Notes: generated by a model not told the origin, from the sequence alone. DNA of 53,814 nucleotides from Gammaproteobacteria bacterium RIFCSPHIGHO2_12_FULL_63_22 (GCA_001801685.1 MGYJ01000069.1:1-53814), one strand, 5' to 3'. Shown: positions 35,357 to 45,031, counted from the first letter of the stretch. Made by a program: numbers and translations.

Positions 35357-36376
35357 ATGGATTCCATCACACATCTGTTCCTGGGCGGGGCCATCGCCGC
35401 CGCCATTGCCCCGGCGAAGTATCGCCGGGTTGCCATCCTGGCCGGGGCGGTCATCAACACCTTGCCGGACCTGGACGTACTGCCGCTGGCCCTGGTCGAG
35501 GACCCGGTGATGGTGATGACCTGGCACCGCGGCGCGACACATTCGCTGCTCGTCCTGCCGTGGGTCGCCGGCCTGCTTTGGTGGCTGTTGAAGTCGCGCT
35601 GGCAGCCGGTGCGCGAGGCGCCGACGCGCTGGTTCTGGCTGATCCTCCTGACCTTGCTGGCGCACCCGCTGATCGATGGATTCACGGTGTATGGCACCCA
35701 GTTGTTCTGGCCACTTGCGATGCCGCCGACCATGTGGTCGAGCCTTTTCATCATCGATCCGCTGTTCACGCTGCCACTGTTCGTCGCCTGCGTTGCCGCC
35801 TGGTGGCTGCGCGAGAAGCCGGCGGCGCAGCGCGCGCTGGCCGTCGGATTGTTGTTGAGCGGCAGCTACCTGGCATGGTCGCAAGTCGCCAAGTGGCGCG
35901 TCGATGCCATCGCCGAATCCAGCCTGGCCGCGCTTGGGTTGCAGGACGCGCCCCGTGTCTCCACGCCGATGCCGTTCACCACCTTGTTGTGGCGCGTGGT
36001 GGTGATGACGCCGAATGGATTCATGGAATCGCAGCGATCGCTGGTGGCCGACAGTGGACCCATGCAATTCATCGAACATGCCAGCGACACCCACGGCCTG
36101 GCCGCGACGGCGGCGTATCCCGCCGTGCGTGAGTTGCGTTGGTTCACGCATGGCTTCCTGAAGGCCCAGCGCCACGAGGGCGAACTGGTGCTGGCCGACC
36201 TGCGCATGGGCGCGGAGCCCGATTACAGTTTTCGCTTCGTGGTGGCGCGCGAGGGTGGTGGCGGCTGGCAACCCATTCCACCCCGCCAGTTGAAATGGCC
36301 GTGGGCGGCTTCGCGGCGATTACCGGAGGTGTGGCAGCGAATCTGGCAGTCGCCAGCGACGGGAGCAAGCCGATGA
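35357..36376 (+). CDS. YdjM-like membrane-bound metal-dependent hydrolase family protein
   Basis: 339 aa from ATG 35357 (a GTG lies two codons upstream). The N-terminus MDSITHLFLGGAIAAAI and the motif DLDVLPL plus HRGATHSLL carry the conserved His and Asp residues of the YdjM/DUF457 family, with about five membrane segments. The C-terminal about 150 residues form a soluble domain. E. coli YdjM is SOS-induced; no LexA box was seen here. Molecular function unproven. Its stop overlaps the next start (ATGA). Confidence 0.8.
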   Translation: MDSITHLFLGGAIAAAIAPAKYRRVAILAGAVINTLPDLDVLPLALVEDPVMVMTWHRGATHSLLVLPWVAGLLWWLLKSRWQPVREAPTRWFWLILLTLLAHPLIDGFTVYGTQLFWPLAMPPTMWSSLFIIDPLFTLPLFVACVAAWWLREKPAAQRALAVGLLLSGSYLAWSQVAKWRVDAIAESSLAALGLQDAPRVSTPMPFTTLLWRVVVMTPNGFMESQRSLVADSGPMQFIEHASDTHGLAATAAYPAVRELRWFTHGFLKAQRHEGELVLADLRMGAEPDYSFRFVVAREGGGGWQPIPPRQLKWPWAASRRLPEVWQRIWQSPATGASR

Positions 36377-36726
36377 CTTCCCCCAGGCCCGACTTGTCGG
36401 CACTGCCGGCCAGCCTGCGCAGCAAACTTGAAGCGCAGCTCGAACGCCTGCCCGCCGAGCTTCGCGACAACCTGCACGCCCAGCTGGCTAAGGTTCCGCC
36501 CGATCAATTGGCGCGCTTCGTCGAACGCAGTTCGCCCTTGCTCGACAAGGCCCTGAATCGCGTGGAGCAAGTGCAGTCGGGCATGTCGTCACGCAAGAAG
36601 CCCGAGGCGAATTTCTCGACGACCGGGCACTACAACAGCACTGTGCAGCCAGGCGACCGGCCGGGACTGGTTGGCAAGATCCTGTTCGTGCTTGCCGTTG
36701 TCGCTGTGCTTTCGTACCTGCTCTAG
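36373..36726 (+). CDS. Small tail-anchored hypothetical protein
   Basis: 117 aa from ATG 36373. The N-terminal half is helical and charged, with repeated LPA.LR / LP.ELR phrases (about residues 10-45); a Ser/Lys linker leads to one C-terminal membrane segment (KILFVLAVVAVLSYLL). It is translationally coupled to the YdjM-like gene. No domain recognised. Confidence 0.7.
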   Translation: MTSPRPDLSALPASLRSKLEAQLERLPAELRDNLHAQLAKVPPDQLARFVERSSPLLDKALNRVEQVQSGMSSRKKPEANFSTTGHYNSTVQPGDRPGLVGKILFVLAVVAVLSYLL

Positions 36727-36796
36727 GCGGCGCAATGGATGGCGGCAGCGCTTTGGCGCTGTAATATTCAGCAGTGTGTTCTCTCCTGGAGCAAGC

Positions 36797-37915
36797 ATGA
36801 AGGGTTGGGGTCTTTTGGCGGCTGTGGCCCTTGCCGCGGGCGTAGCGCCGTCGGCGCGGGCGGCAGAAACGCGACTCGCCTATCAGCCGTCAAGTGGTAC
36901 CCAGGTGTTCGCGGAGGTGCAGGGAGACCGCATCCTTTTCCGTAGCCTTGGTCCTTCGACGGTGTACGTGCACTACGGATTCGACGTAGATGGTAATGGC
37001 AAGATCGATCCGTCCGTGGACGGCTCGTACTCAATGCACAAGGACGGCTCGCTGTGCGCCCAGAAGTGGATCTCCGAGCAGGAGAATTCTATCTGTGGCC
37101 AGTTGCCCAGCGCGGCGCGCGTCTCCCAGGAGACCATCGGCCAGCAGTTGTTGCGCCGCCTGGACCTCCCGCTCTCCGAGGTTTCCCGCAACGGCCGCAA
37201 CCTGCGGCTAAGGCTCGGAATTTACGACGAGGGCAAGACCATTGGCTACGCCTGGATGACCTTCGACCTGACCACGGGCGTCGTGGCCAGCATTCCCGTG
37301 CCGTCTGCGGCAGTCCCCACGACGGCGACGACCAACACCGCCAGGCCTGCGACGCCGACCCAAGTCGCGCCGCAGGTCAAGGGCGGACTCAGCGAGCGTG
37401 AACTCACCGACCGGTACGATGCCGGCAAGGAAGTAGCCAACCGCCAGTGCAAATATCGCAACTTGCCTGAGGTGCGCCTGATCGAAAGTCCGTTCAAGCC
37501 GCGCTTCGGCGAATTCGTCGTACGTGCCCTGGAGAACACGTCGATGCTATTCAACAATTTCAAGCTGGAAACCAATATGTATGGCCGCGAAGTATTGCGC
37601 ATCGATGTTCGTCACGACGCGCACCGCCGCGCGAAGGTGACGTCGGCGTTCCTGGTCGTCGGTAGCGAGCGGTTCCCGCTCAAACCCTTCCACCAGTGGG
37701 ACGAGGCCACCCCGGTGAAGACTTACAAACCCTACGTGACCTTCGATGAGCCGCCAGGTAAAGCCGGGCCCGCATTGCTAAACGCAAGCACGGCTCGCCT
37801 GGTGCTGATGACCGACCAGGGCGAAGTCAGCCACTGGACGTTTCCAGTCGGTAACCTGCGCTACCTGCGACGGGCGATGGAGCTAAGCGAGTGGAAGTGT
37901 TCGTCGGCCTGGTAG
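36797..37915 (+). CDS. Secreted hypothetical protein
   Basis: 372 aa from ATG 36797 (CTGGAG upstream). Signal peptide GLLAAVALAAGVAPSARA, then a mature chain with FDVDGNGKIDPS (about residues 60-71), an acidic loop like a single EF-hand-type calcium site. A Thr/Ala/Pro-rich linker (about 170-195) divides the mature protein into two parts; four cysteines are present. The family is unknown. It ends one base before the convergent dusB stop. Confidence 0.7.
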   Translation: MKGWGLLAAVALAAGVAPSARAAETRLAYQPSSGTQVFAEVQGDRILFRSLGPSTVYVHYGFDVDGNGKIDPSVDGSYSMHKDGSLCAQKWISEQENSICGQLPSAARVSQETIGQQLLRRLDLPLSEVSRNGRNLRLRLGIYDEGKTIGYAWMTFDLTTGVVASIPVPSAAVPTTATTNTARPATPTQVAPQVKGGLSERELTDRYDAGKEVANRQCKYRNLPEVRLIESPFKPRFGEFVVRALENTSMLFNNFKLETNMYGREVLRIDVRHDAHRRAKVTSAFLVVGSERFPLKPFHQWDEATPVKTYKPYVTFDEPPGKAGPALLNASTARLVLMTDQGEVSHWTFPVGNLRYLRRAMELSEWKCSSAW

Positions 37916-37916
37916 T

Positions 37917-38921
37917 TCAGGCCGCGGCCGACCGTTCAACGGAGGTCAGGCGGTCGAAATACTCGCGCGTCAGCCGGATCTGCTCGTCGGCCGTTTCCGC
38001 GCGATTGACCACGGCGCGGAAGGCCGCGTTTTCGGACCGGTCCTTCGCGTACCAGCCCAGGTGCTTGCGGGCGATTCGCACGCCGGATTGTTCGCCATAG
38101 AACGCATGCAGGTGGCGCAGGTGTCCGATCAGGATCTCGCAAACTTCCGACGGAGTTGGAGGCGGCAGCTGCTCGCTGGTTTCCAGGTAGTGGGCGATCT
38201 CGCGGAAGATCCAGGGCCGGCCCTGCGCTGCGCGACCCACCATCACCGCATCCGCGCCGGTCACCTCCAGCACGTGTCGCGCGCGTTCCGGCGAATCCAC
38301 GTCACCATTGGCCAGCACGGGAATACGCACGGCCGCCTTGATGGCTGCGATGGTTTCGTATTCCGCCTCGCCCAGGTACTGGTCGGCGCGGGTCCGGCCA
38401 TGCACGGCCAGCGCAGCGATGCCGCTGTCCTGCGCGATGCGCGCGATGGCGACACCATTCCTGTTGTCCCGATTCCAGCCGGTGCGGATCTTCAGCGTCA
38501 CCGGCGCATCCACCGCGCCAACAACAGCGGAGAGGATGCGCCCGACCAGTGCCTCGTCCTGCAGCAAGGCCGAGCCTGCCCAGACATTGCAGACCTTCTT
38601 CGCGGGGCAACCCATGTTGATGTCGATGATCTGCGCGCCATGGTCGATGTTGTAGCGCGCCGCGTCGGCCAGGACGCGGGGATCGGTGCCGGCGATCTGC
38701 ACGCTGATCGGCGCCGGCTCGTCGGCATGGTCCATGCGATGCAGTGATTTCGATGTGTGCCAGAGCCGCGGCTCGGACGTCGTCATCTCCGACACGCACA
38801 GCCCGGCGCCGAGTCGTTTGCAGAGCATGCGGAACGGCTTGTCGGTGACGCCTGCCATGGGCGCGAGCACCACCGGAACGTCGATGCGGTAAGGGCCAAT
38901 CTGCAGGGGTGCGGGAAGCAT
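37917..38921 (-). CDS. dusB: tRNA-dihydrouridine synthase B
   Basis: 334 aa FMN enzyme reducing uridines of tRNA D-loops (U17 for DusB). Signatures are LAPMAGVTDKPFR (about 20-32), INMGCPAKKVCN with the catalytic Cys region, KIRTGWNRDNRN, AVHGRTRADQYLG and GRAAQGRPWIF. Length and motifs fit DusB rather than DusA or DusC. In many gammaproteobacteria dusB precedes fis; no fis follows here, the next gene being the convergent one at 36797. Confidence 0.92.
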   Translation of the reverse strand: MLPAPLQIGPYRIDVPVVLAPMAGVTDKPFRMLCKRLGAGLCVSEMTTSEPRLWHTSKSLHRMDHADEPAPISVQIAGTDPRVLADAARYNIDHGAQIIDINMGCPAKKVCNVWAGSALLQDEALVGRILSAVVGAVDAPVTLKIRTGWNRDNRNGVAIARIAQDSGIAALAVHGRTRADQYLGEAEYETIAAIKAAVRIPVLANGDVDSPERARHVLEVTGADAVMVGRAAQGRPWIFREIAHYLETSEQLPPPTPSEVCEILIGHLRHLHAFYGEQSGVRIARKHLGWYAKDRSENAAFRAVVNRAETADEQIRLTREYFDRLTSVERSAAA

Positions 38922-39009
38922 GCCGGCATTCTACGCGGGCGCCTGGTCTCGCTTCACTTGCGGCGGCGGCGCGGCGTATCGTAGGCGCAGGCCATCCAGG
39001 GAGCCAGCC

Positions 39010-39750
39010 ATGCGCCAACTGCTATCGATACTCCTGTTGCTGTCGGCGGCAACGCCCTTGTCCGCGACCGATCTTCAGATGGTGAAGGCGCGGCCCGGCA
39101 TCCACCGATCGGGGCACGACCAGCAGATGGCCATGCTCGCGCCTTCCTTGCGGGATTGGGTGTCTGTGCGGTCGAGGGCACTGGTCGACAGCGGCGAAGA
39201 ACCCGATGCGGCGGCCATCGCCCGCGATGTCAACGCGCGGTTGGCGGGCCAGGATTTTTCGACGGCCGATGTCGAGGCCCTGGTGCAGCTCGTGATGATG
39301 GAGTCAGCTCGGCAGGCCGACGCCGACCTTCGCGACATGATGGAGCAGATGCGCGCAACCAACCAACGCAAGGCCGAAATGCGGGACATGGCGGCTGCCC
39401 AGCGTGGGCAATCCGGGGCGGTTTCGGATCAGGCCCGGGCAGAATTTGCGGAGCGTAAGGCCTTACCGAACTGCGCAGAGCCCCCGTGCCTGCCGCAAGT
39501 CCCAATCGTGAAGGCGCAAGTCGGCATCGTCCAGCCGCAGGTCGCCATCGTCCAGCCGCAGTTGGCCACCCGAAAGCCGGTCGAACGTCAGCCGCCTGCG
39601 GACGTCGATTCGCAGTCGGAACAGGGCGAGATGGCCAGCATGCGGCTGCAAATGAACCTCGACCGTCGGGCCAAGTTCATCGAGACCTTGTCGAACCTGA
39701 TGAAGAAGCAGTCGGATACTGCCTCGACCATCACCTCGAACTTGAAGTAA
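39010..39750 (+). CDS. Secreted coiled-coil hypothetical protein with short repeats
   Basis: 246 aa from ATG 39010. A signal peptide (LLSILLLLSAATPLSA) precedes a helical region rich in Met, Gln, Arg and Asp (about 90-145). Then comes a CAEPPC motif and three seven-residue units (VPIVKAQ, VGIVQPQ, VAIVQPQ) encoded by 21-bp repeats at 39499-39561. The C-terminus is helical again. No family recognised. Likely periplasmic or envelope. Confidence 0.7.
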   Translation: MRQLLSILLLLSAATPLSATDLQMVKARPGIHRSGHDQQMAMLAPSLRDWVSVRSRALVDSGEEPDAAAIARDVNARLAGQDFSTADVEALVQLVMMESARQADADLRDMMEQMRATNQRKAEMRDMAAAQRGQSGAVSDQARAEFAERKALPNCAEPPCLPQVPIVKAQVGIVQPQVAIVQPQLATRKPVERQPPADVDSQSEQGEMASMRLQMNLDRRAKFIETLSNLMKKQSDTASTITSNLK

Positions 39751-39771
39751 GCCCCCGCAACCCGGGGCCGA

Positions 39772-41091
39772 CTAGTTCATCGACAGCAGTACGCCCGCGA
39801 TGGTCGCCGTCATCAGGGTCGCCAGCGATCCACCCAGCACGGCGCGCATGCCGAAACGCGCCAAGTCTGCGCGGCGGTCCGGTGCCAATCCGCCGATGCC
39901 GCCGATCTGGATGGCGATGGACGCAAAGTTGGCGAAGCCGCACAACGCGTAGGTCAGGATCAGGCGCGAGTGTTCGCTGATCATGCCGATGCCATCACCC
40001 ACCGGCGTCGCCGCCAATTGCAGGTAGGCGATGAATTCGTTCAGCACGACCTTTTGGCCGATCAGGCCGCCCGCGGTCACCGCGTCGTCCCACTCGATGC
40101 CGATCACCCAGGCGATCGGCGCGAGCACATAGCCCAGGATCAGGCCGAGGTTCAGGCGGATCGGGCCGTCCACGGCGCCGTTGTTGAGCATCATGTTCAA
40201 GCTCTGGTAGCCGCCCGCATGCCAGTCGCCGACCCAGCCGATCACGTAGTTGACCATCGCGATCAACGCGACGAAAGCCAGCAGCATCGCGGCGATGTTG
40301 ATCGCCAGGCGCATGCCGTCGGAGGCGCCGCCGGCGGCGGCATCGATGATGTTCTTGCTCTCACGTTCCACGTGCACGGTGACGGTGCCGCCGGTGAGCG
40401 GCGTGCCGGTTTCCGGAATCAGGATCTTGGCGATCAGCAAGGTTGCCGGCGCCGCCATGATCGAGGCGGCCAGGAAATGCTTGGCGAAAATCTGCTTCAT
40501 CTCCGGGTCGGTGCCCGCCAACATGCCTATATAGACCGCCATCACGCCGCCGGCGATATGCGCCATGCCGCCGATCATCATGGTCAGCAATTCGGAGTTG
40601 GTCATCTTGCTGATGTACGGGCGCACGGTCAGTGGCGCCTCGGTCTGGCCGATAAAGACGCTGGCGCAGACGCTCGTCGTTTCGGCGCCCGATACGCGCA
40701 TCAGCTTGGTGATGAACCAGGCCATGCCCTGCACGACGCGTTGCATCACGCCGATGTGGTACAGGATCGCCATGAACGAGGCGAAGAAGATGACCGTCGG
40801 CAGTGCGTGGAAAATGAAGACGAATCCGTACTTGTCCTGGTCGGCGAAGCCACCGAGGATCATCTGCGAACCGGCATTGGTGAATTCGATCAGCGTCACG
40901 AACACCTGGCCGAGACCACCAAAAATTGCGCTGCCGATGTCGGTGCGCAGCACGAAGGCCGCGAATGCGATCTGCAGCGCCACGCCGGTCGCCACCAGGC
41001 GCCAGTCAACGCGTTTCTTGTTATCTGAAAAGAGCCAGGCGATGGACAGGAGGACGGACAGGCCGAACAGGCCGAAAAGAATCTGGCTCAT
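39772..41091 (-). CDS. nupC: Concentrative nucleoside transporter (NupC/CNT family)
   Basis: 439 aa from ATG 41091, many membrane segments. CNT family elements include FIFHALPTVIFFAS, SVCASVFIGQTEAPLTVRP (nucleoside-binding loop) and NEFIAYLQL followed by LTYALCGFANFASIAIQIGG. It imports nucleosides with protons or sodium across the inner membrane. The preceding open frame to 41151 has no signal of coding. Transport substrates cannot be set from sequence; the nupC symbol is used for the family. Confidence 0.88.
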   Translation of the reverse strand: MSQILFGLFGLSVLLSIAWLFSDNKKRVDWRLVATGVALQIAFAAFVLRTDIGSAIFGGLGQVFVTLIEFTNAGSQMILGGFADQDKYGFVFIFHALPTVIFFASFMAILYHIGVMQRVVQGMAWFITKLMRVSGAETTSVCASVFIGQTEAPLTVRPYISKMTNSELLTMMIGGMAHIAGGVMAVYIGMLAGTDPEMKQIFAKHFLAASIMAAPATLLIAKILIPETGTPLTGGTVTVHVERESKNIIDAAAGGASDGMRLAINIAAMLLAFVALIAMVNYVIGWVGDWHAGGYQSLNMMLNNGAVDGPIRLNLGLILGYVLAPIAWVIGIEWDDAVTAGGLIGQKVVLNEFIAYLQLAATPVGDGIGMISEHSRLILTYALCGFANFASIAIQIGGIGGLAPDRRADLARFGMRAVLGGSLATLMTATIAGVLLSMN

Positions 41092-41179
41092 GGTTTTTGC
41101 GGATTTCCCCGGGTGATGCCGAAGGGTAGAGCAGGGGCTCGACCGTAGCAAGGCACGGCCGCCGGCCCGCCTGAACGGG

Positions 41180-42313
41180 TCAGTCCGAGTCGCGCGCGAT
41201 CACGCGGTTGCGCCCGGTGCGCTTGGCGGTGCGCAGCCGCAGGTCGGCGTTTCGCATCAGCCCCGATACGTCCACCGCATCCCCCGGGCAGCTGGACATG
41301 CCGGCGCTGAAGGTGAGCTTGCGCGGCTCGGCCCCGTCGCCGGGCAGGAAGCTGGCCGCAGCCACCTTGCGCCGCAATTGGTCCACGCGTTCCCAGGCCG
41401 CACCCAGCGGCTGGCGCAGCACGAGCACGAATTCTTCGCCGCCGACCCGCAGCAAGGGCTCATCCCGGCGCAACTCCAGGCGCAGGGTTTCTACAACATG
41501 TTTCAGCGCGCGATCGCCGGCCTGGTGGCCCAGTTCGTCGTTGATCTGCTTGAAGAAGTCCAGGTCCAGCAGCGCGATGCACAGCGTGTCGCCCTCGGCG
41601 CGGGCATCGCTGATGATCTGCGGCACACGATGGTTGAGGAAGGTGCGGTTGGGCAGGCCGGTGAGCCCGTCGGTGCCCGATATCTGCACGAGCCGCTGCA
41701 TGCGGAACACGATCAGCGTGGTGACCAGCGTGGACGCGAACAACAGGAAGGTGCGCTGCAATTGCGATGACACATGCACCGTGCCGTAGTCCACGGACAC
41801 CAGGGGTTCGGTCGCCGTCATGATGAACCATGCCGACAGCGCGCCGAATTGCAGCATCGCCAGCATTCCGGCCAGCAAGGTGACCCGGACATCGTTGCGC
41901 AGGGCCGTCGCCAATACCACCAGCGGATAGAAGCACCAGACCACCACGCTGTTCAATCCCGCGGCGGGCAGGCGGAAGGCCAGCAACAGCAACACCATGC
42001 TGACGACCGTCACGTCGAAGCTGGCGGAAAGGTAAGGCAGCCAGCGGTAGCGACGGCGGCGCCGCGCCAGGGTCAACCACACCTGGCTGAGCAGCATCGC
42101 CAGGCCCACGCCGGTGAAACCGATCATCGATTCGTAGCTGCCACCGCCGGTATAGAAATTGATGAGCGGCAGCGCGATCAGCATCGTCGACAGCAACAGG
42201 CGAAACCGCGCCAGCAGGACCTCGCCGTCCGCACCCAATTCAAGCAGGATGTCGTCCGGTGTTTCGCGCAATGACCGATACAGCTCGGCGAAAGTGTCGC
42301 GCAATGTAGTCAC
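41180..42313 (-). CDS. Membrane diguanylate cyclase (GGDEF)
   Basis: 377 aa, GTG start at 42313 (weak ribosome site, so the start is uncertain). Six hydrophobic segments (about 30-200) precede a GGDEF domain with active-site GGEEF in RVGGEEFVLVL (about residue 298). It should make cyclic-di-GMP from GTP. The allosteric RxxD site is not at the usual spacing, RRDE being the nearest residues, so product inhibition may be absent. Neighbours give no hint of its target. Confidence 0.88.
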   Translation of the reverse strand: MTTLRDTFAELYRSLRETPDDILLELGADGEVLLARFRLLLSTMLIALPLINFYTGGGSYESMIGFTGVGLAMLLSQVWLTLARRRRRYRWLPYLSASFDVTVVSMVLLLLAFRLPAAGLNSVVVWCFYPLVVLATALRNDVRVTLLAGMLAMLQFGALSAWFIMTATEPLVSVDYGTVHVSSQLQRTFLLFASTLVTTLIVFRMQRLVQISGTDGLTGLPNRTFLNHRVPQIISDARAEGDTLCIALLDLDFFKQINDELGHQAGDRALKHVVETLRLELRRDEPLLRVGGEEFVLVLRQPLGAAWERVDQLRRKVAAASFLPGDGAEPRKLTFSAGMSSCPGDAVDVSGLMRNADLRLRTAKRTGRNRVIARDSD

Positions 42314-42368
42314 GGGCCGGGGGGGTTAGTGGGGTCGTGGGTCAGCATAGCCCTTGCCCACGGGCCTG

Positions 42369-42935
42369 TCAGGCCGACAGCCCAAACCATGCGACCCACA
42401 GGCCGAGCAAGGCGAACACGGCTGCGGCCGTCCAGCGCGCCGCACGCAAGGGCAGGCGATGCGCGAAGCGCGCACCCAGCAACACCACGGGCACGTTGGC
42501 CAGCAGCATGCCCACCGTAGTGCCGGTGATCACCTGCCAGAGCGGCGAGTATTTCGCCGCGAGCACCACCGTCGCCACCTGCGTCTTGTCGCCGATCTCG
42601 ACCAGGAAGAAGGCCACCAGCGTGGCCAGGAAGGGGCCGTACTTCGGCGCCTTCACTTCATCCTCCTCGAGCTTGTCCGGCACCAGCGCCCAGGCTGCGA
42701 CGGCAAGGAAGCACACGACAACGCCCCAGCGCAGCACTTCGGGCGGCAGCAAGCCGGCGAGCCAGGCGCCGGCCCAAGCCGACAGCGCATGGTTGACCAG
42801 TGTGGCGGCGAGGATGCCCCAGATGATCGGCCACGGGCGGCGATAGCGCGCGGCCAGCAGCAACGCGAGCAACTGCGTCTTGTCACCGATTTCGGCCAAG
42901 GCCACGGTGAGTGTTGATATCAGAAGGGCTTCCAA
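42369..42935 (-). CDS. TMEM165/GDT1 (UPF0016) family cation transporter
   Basis: 188 aa. Two repeated halves each carry the family signature, AEIGDKTQ (about residues 14-21) and VEIGDKTQ (about 108-115). Members move Mn2+ or Ca2+ out of the cytoplasm in exchange for protons. The frame is open to 42962, but that overlaps the terminator of the upstream gene. I chose TTG 42935, which has GGAG eight bases upstream and gives the usual family start (L/M-EALLISTL). No yybP-ykoY manganese riboswitch is visible upstream. Confidence 0.87.
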   Translation of the reverse strand: MEALLISTLTVALAEIGDKTQLLALLLAARYRRPWPIIWGILAATLVNHALSAWAGAWLAGLLPPEVLRWGVVVCFLAVAAWALVPDKLEEDEVKAPKYGPFLATLVAFFLVEIGDKTQVATVVLAAKYSPLWQVITGTTVGMLLANVPVVLLGARFAHRLPLRAARWTAAAVFALLGLWVAWFGLSA

Positions 42936-42960
42936 GCGTGGTGCTCCAGGCGTCGAATGC

Positions 42961-42993
42961 AAAAAAATCCCGGCGCAGGTGGACTGCGCCGGG
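42961..42993 (-). terminator. Intrinsic terminator after the PDZ protein gene
   Basis: A ten-pair stem CCCGGCGCAG (42969-42978) / CTGCGCCGGG (42984-42993) is followed on the minus strand by ATTTTTTT. It ends 26 bases before the TTG start of the GDT1 gene. Confidence 0.9.
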
Positions 42994-43021
42994 TCGTCGA
43001 AGCTGGGATTTTACGCTTTGT

Positions 43022-44425
43022 CTAGCGCGCCGGCGCGACTGCCGCTGGCGTTGCGGTCGGCGCGATCACGACCACTTCGATGCGTTCATTGCCAGCATCG
43101 TCGATGCTGCGGTACTCGCTGACCTGCTCTTCCCACTGGGCCTGCTTCTCGCCGGGGGCGCGCGGCGCGGCGCTGGCACGCGGCACCGGCGGTGTCGGCT
43201 GCACTGGCGGAACCGGCGGCACGGGTGCCACGCCGGGCACGGCTCGGGGCGCGGGTGCGGGCTCCATGAAGGGCAGCGGCCGCGTCTTGGGCACGGTCAC
43301 CGTCACCGCCGTTGGTTTGCGGTCGCGCAGCACGTCGAATTTCAGCTGGCTTCCCGCTTTCTCGTCGCGCAGTTCGCGCATCACGTCACGCGGCGATTCC
43401 ACCGTTTTCCCGGCCACGCGCTGGATCACGTCACCCGACTGCAGTCCCTTGAGTTCCGGCCCGCTGCTCAGGACCAGCACACCCTTGTCGGTACCGAAAT
43501 ATCGGCCCAGGCCGGCATCGACCGAAGACAGGTTGAGGCCCTGCCAGCGAAAGGCCTGGTAGATGGCAGGCAGGCCGCAATCGTCGTCGCCCTTCTTGCA
43601 ATCCTTCATCGGGCCCATTCGTTCGATGTCCATCTCGACGCCGCGCGGCAACATCATCATGCGCTTGTGTTGTTCGCCGTCGCCACCCGGCATGCCGGGC
43701 CTGCGCTCGCTGCGGTTGAAGGCGAACACGCGGCTGATATCGTCGGCCTTCACGTCGGCGTTGAAGGCCTTGCCCTGTCGCGCATAGCGCAGCTTCACCA
43801 CCTGGCCCTGCTTGAGCTTGCCCAGCAGCACGCGCGCGTTTTCCACTGCGGCGGTGCCGCTGCCACTGATGGCCTTGCCATCCACCGACAACAGTACGTC
43901 GTTGCTGCGCAGTCCGGCCTTTTGCGCCGGGCTTTCCGGCGTGACCGCGGCGATCCGCACGCCGGCTGCAGCAGGATTGGGCGCCATCACGATGCCGATG
44001 CCCGGGCCGCGCTTGAACGCTCCCGGCCCACCCGGCCCACGCTCGATCACGATGTCGCGGACGCCGTCGTCCTTTCCTTCCCAATGCATCACGCCGGGCT
44101 TGCCATCGGGGCCGATCCGTTCGATGCGGATCTTGCGCTTGCCACCCTCGGGACCCATGCGCTCGATCATCATGTCATGGTCCATGCCGCGTTCCTTCCA
44201 GCCCGGGCCGTCGTGCTTTTCGGTGCGCACGATAACGTGCACGCCGGAGTCATCGCCCAGTTCCTTCGACAGGACCTTGATGCGATCTACCAGGCGTTCG
44301 ATCTCCGCCTTGGCGGCTTTCTGTTCGGCCGTGGCGGCTTTCGGCGCCTTCGTCGGCTCGGAGGCCAGCGCCGTGCCGGAGACCAGGGCCGCGGCAATCA
44401 GCAGCGGCAGGATGCGTGTCTTCAT
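43022..44425 (-). CDS. Exported protein with two PDZ domains
   Basis: 467 aa from ATG 44425. Signal peptide ILPLLIAAALVSGTALA, a short coiled region (about 30-55), then two PDZ domains: GIGIVMAP to LSVDGKAISG (about 145-210) and GVLVLSSGPELKGLQSGDVIQRV (about 310-390). A Pro-rich tail (PVPPVPPVQPTPP) and a basic end follow. No protease catalytic triad (His-Asp-Ser) of a DegP type is present, so it is a binding or adaptor protein. It follows the ECF sigma and anti-sigma-like genes on the same strand, so it may sense envelope peptides for that pair. Confidence 0.8.
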   Translation of the reverse strand: MKTRILPLLIAAALVSGTALASEPTKAPKAATAEQKAAKAEIERLVDRIKVLSKELGDDSGVHVIVRTEKHDGPGWKERGMDHDMMIERMGPEGGKRKIRIERIGPDGKPGVMHWEGKDDGVRDIVIERGPGGPGAFKRGPGIGIVMAPNPAAAGVRIAAVTPESPAQKAGLRSNDVLLSVDGKAISGSGTAAVENARVLLGKLKQGQVVKLRYARQGKAFNADVKADDISRVFAFNRSERRPGMPGGDGEQHKRMMMLPRGVEMDIERMGPMKDCKKGDDDCGLPAIYQAFRWQGLNLSSVDAGLGRYFGTDKGVLVLSSGPELKGLQSGDVIQRVAGKTVESPRDVMRELRDEKAGSQLKFDVLRDRKPTAVTVTVPKTRPLPFMEPAPAPRAVPGVAPVPPVPPVQPTPPVPRASAAPRAPGEKQAQWEEQVSEYRSIDDAGNERIEVVVIAPTATPAAVAPAR

Positions 44426-44473
44426 GGTGGTGTTCTCCTCAGGAATGTGGGTGCGGCGAATCCGGTGCGACGA

Positions 44474-45031
44474 TCAGTAGGCCGAAACCAGTGCGACGTC
44501 GAGGTTGCCGCCCTCGGCGGCGAGGTAATGACGGGATGTTTCCACGGCGGCGATGTTGCGCATCAATTCCACGCGCTCTTGCCAGAGTGAAAGTTGCGTG
44601 GCGGAATCCGGGCCTGCCTCCAGCTCGGCGTCCACCGCCATCAATTTGTCTTCCAGCGCCAGGCTCAGGGCCGCAGCGCTGCCGCTACTCGCGCCGTTGT
44701 CGCTGGCGACCGACACCAGTCGTTCCAGGCGGGCCGATTCGGACATCAGCGCAGCCAGCTGCGCGCGCGATTCGCCGGCGCCGATGGCCGTGGACGATGC
44801 ATCGGCCTGCGACGGATGGGTCTGCGCTGGATCGAAATACCAGCTGCGCGGAAGAAACGCGAGCGCGAGCAGGCCGGCGGCAAGTGCCATCGGCCAGCGC
44901 GGAACCCGGCGACGCTTTCCGAGCCGCGCGGCCAGCGCGGGCCAGGCCGAACGGTCCGGCGTTTCCAGCGGCAGCGCCGCCAATGCCTGCGCCAGCGGAA
45001 TGCGCGGCAGCTTGAATTCGTGGTCATCCAT
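44474..45031 (-). CDS. Membrane anti-sigma-like protein
   Basis: 185 aa from ATG 45031, overlapping the sigma-factor stop (45024) by eight bases. A cytoplasmic N-terminus of about 40 residues, one hydrophobic segment (MALAAGLLALAFL, about 48-60) and a periplasmic helical part. This matches anti-sigma factors in layout and gene position, although no classic ZAS (HxxxCxxC) motif is present. Function is inferred from position. Confidence 0.65.
   Translation of the reverse strand: MDDHEFKLPRIPLAQALAALPLETPDRSAWPALAARLGKRRRVPRWPMALAAGLLALAFLPRSWYFDPAQTHPSQADASSTAIGAGESRAQLAALMSESARLERLVSVASDNGASSGSAAALSLALEDKLMAVDAELEAGPDSATQLSLWQERVELMRNIAAVETSRHYLAAEGGNLDVALVSAY

Noticed and set aside
42936-43021. 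yybP-ykoY manganese riboswitch before the GDT1 transporter
   Set aside because: The space is taken up by the terminator of the PDZ gene and does not show the conserved loops of that class.
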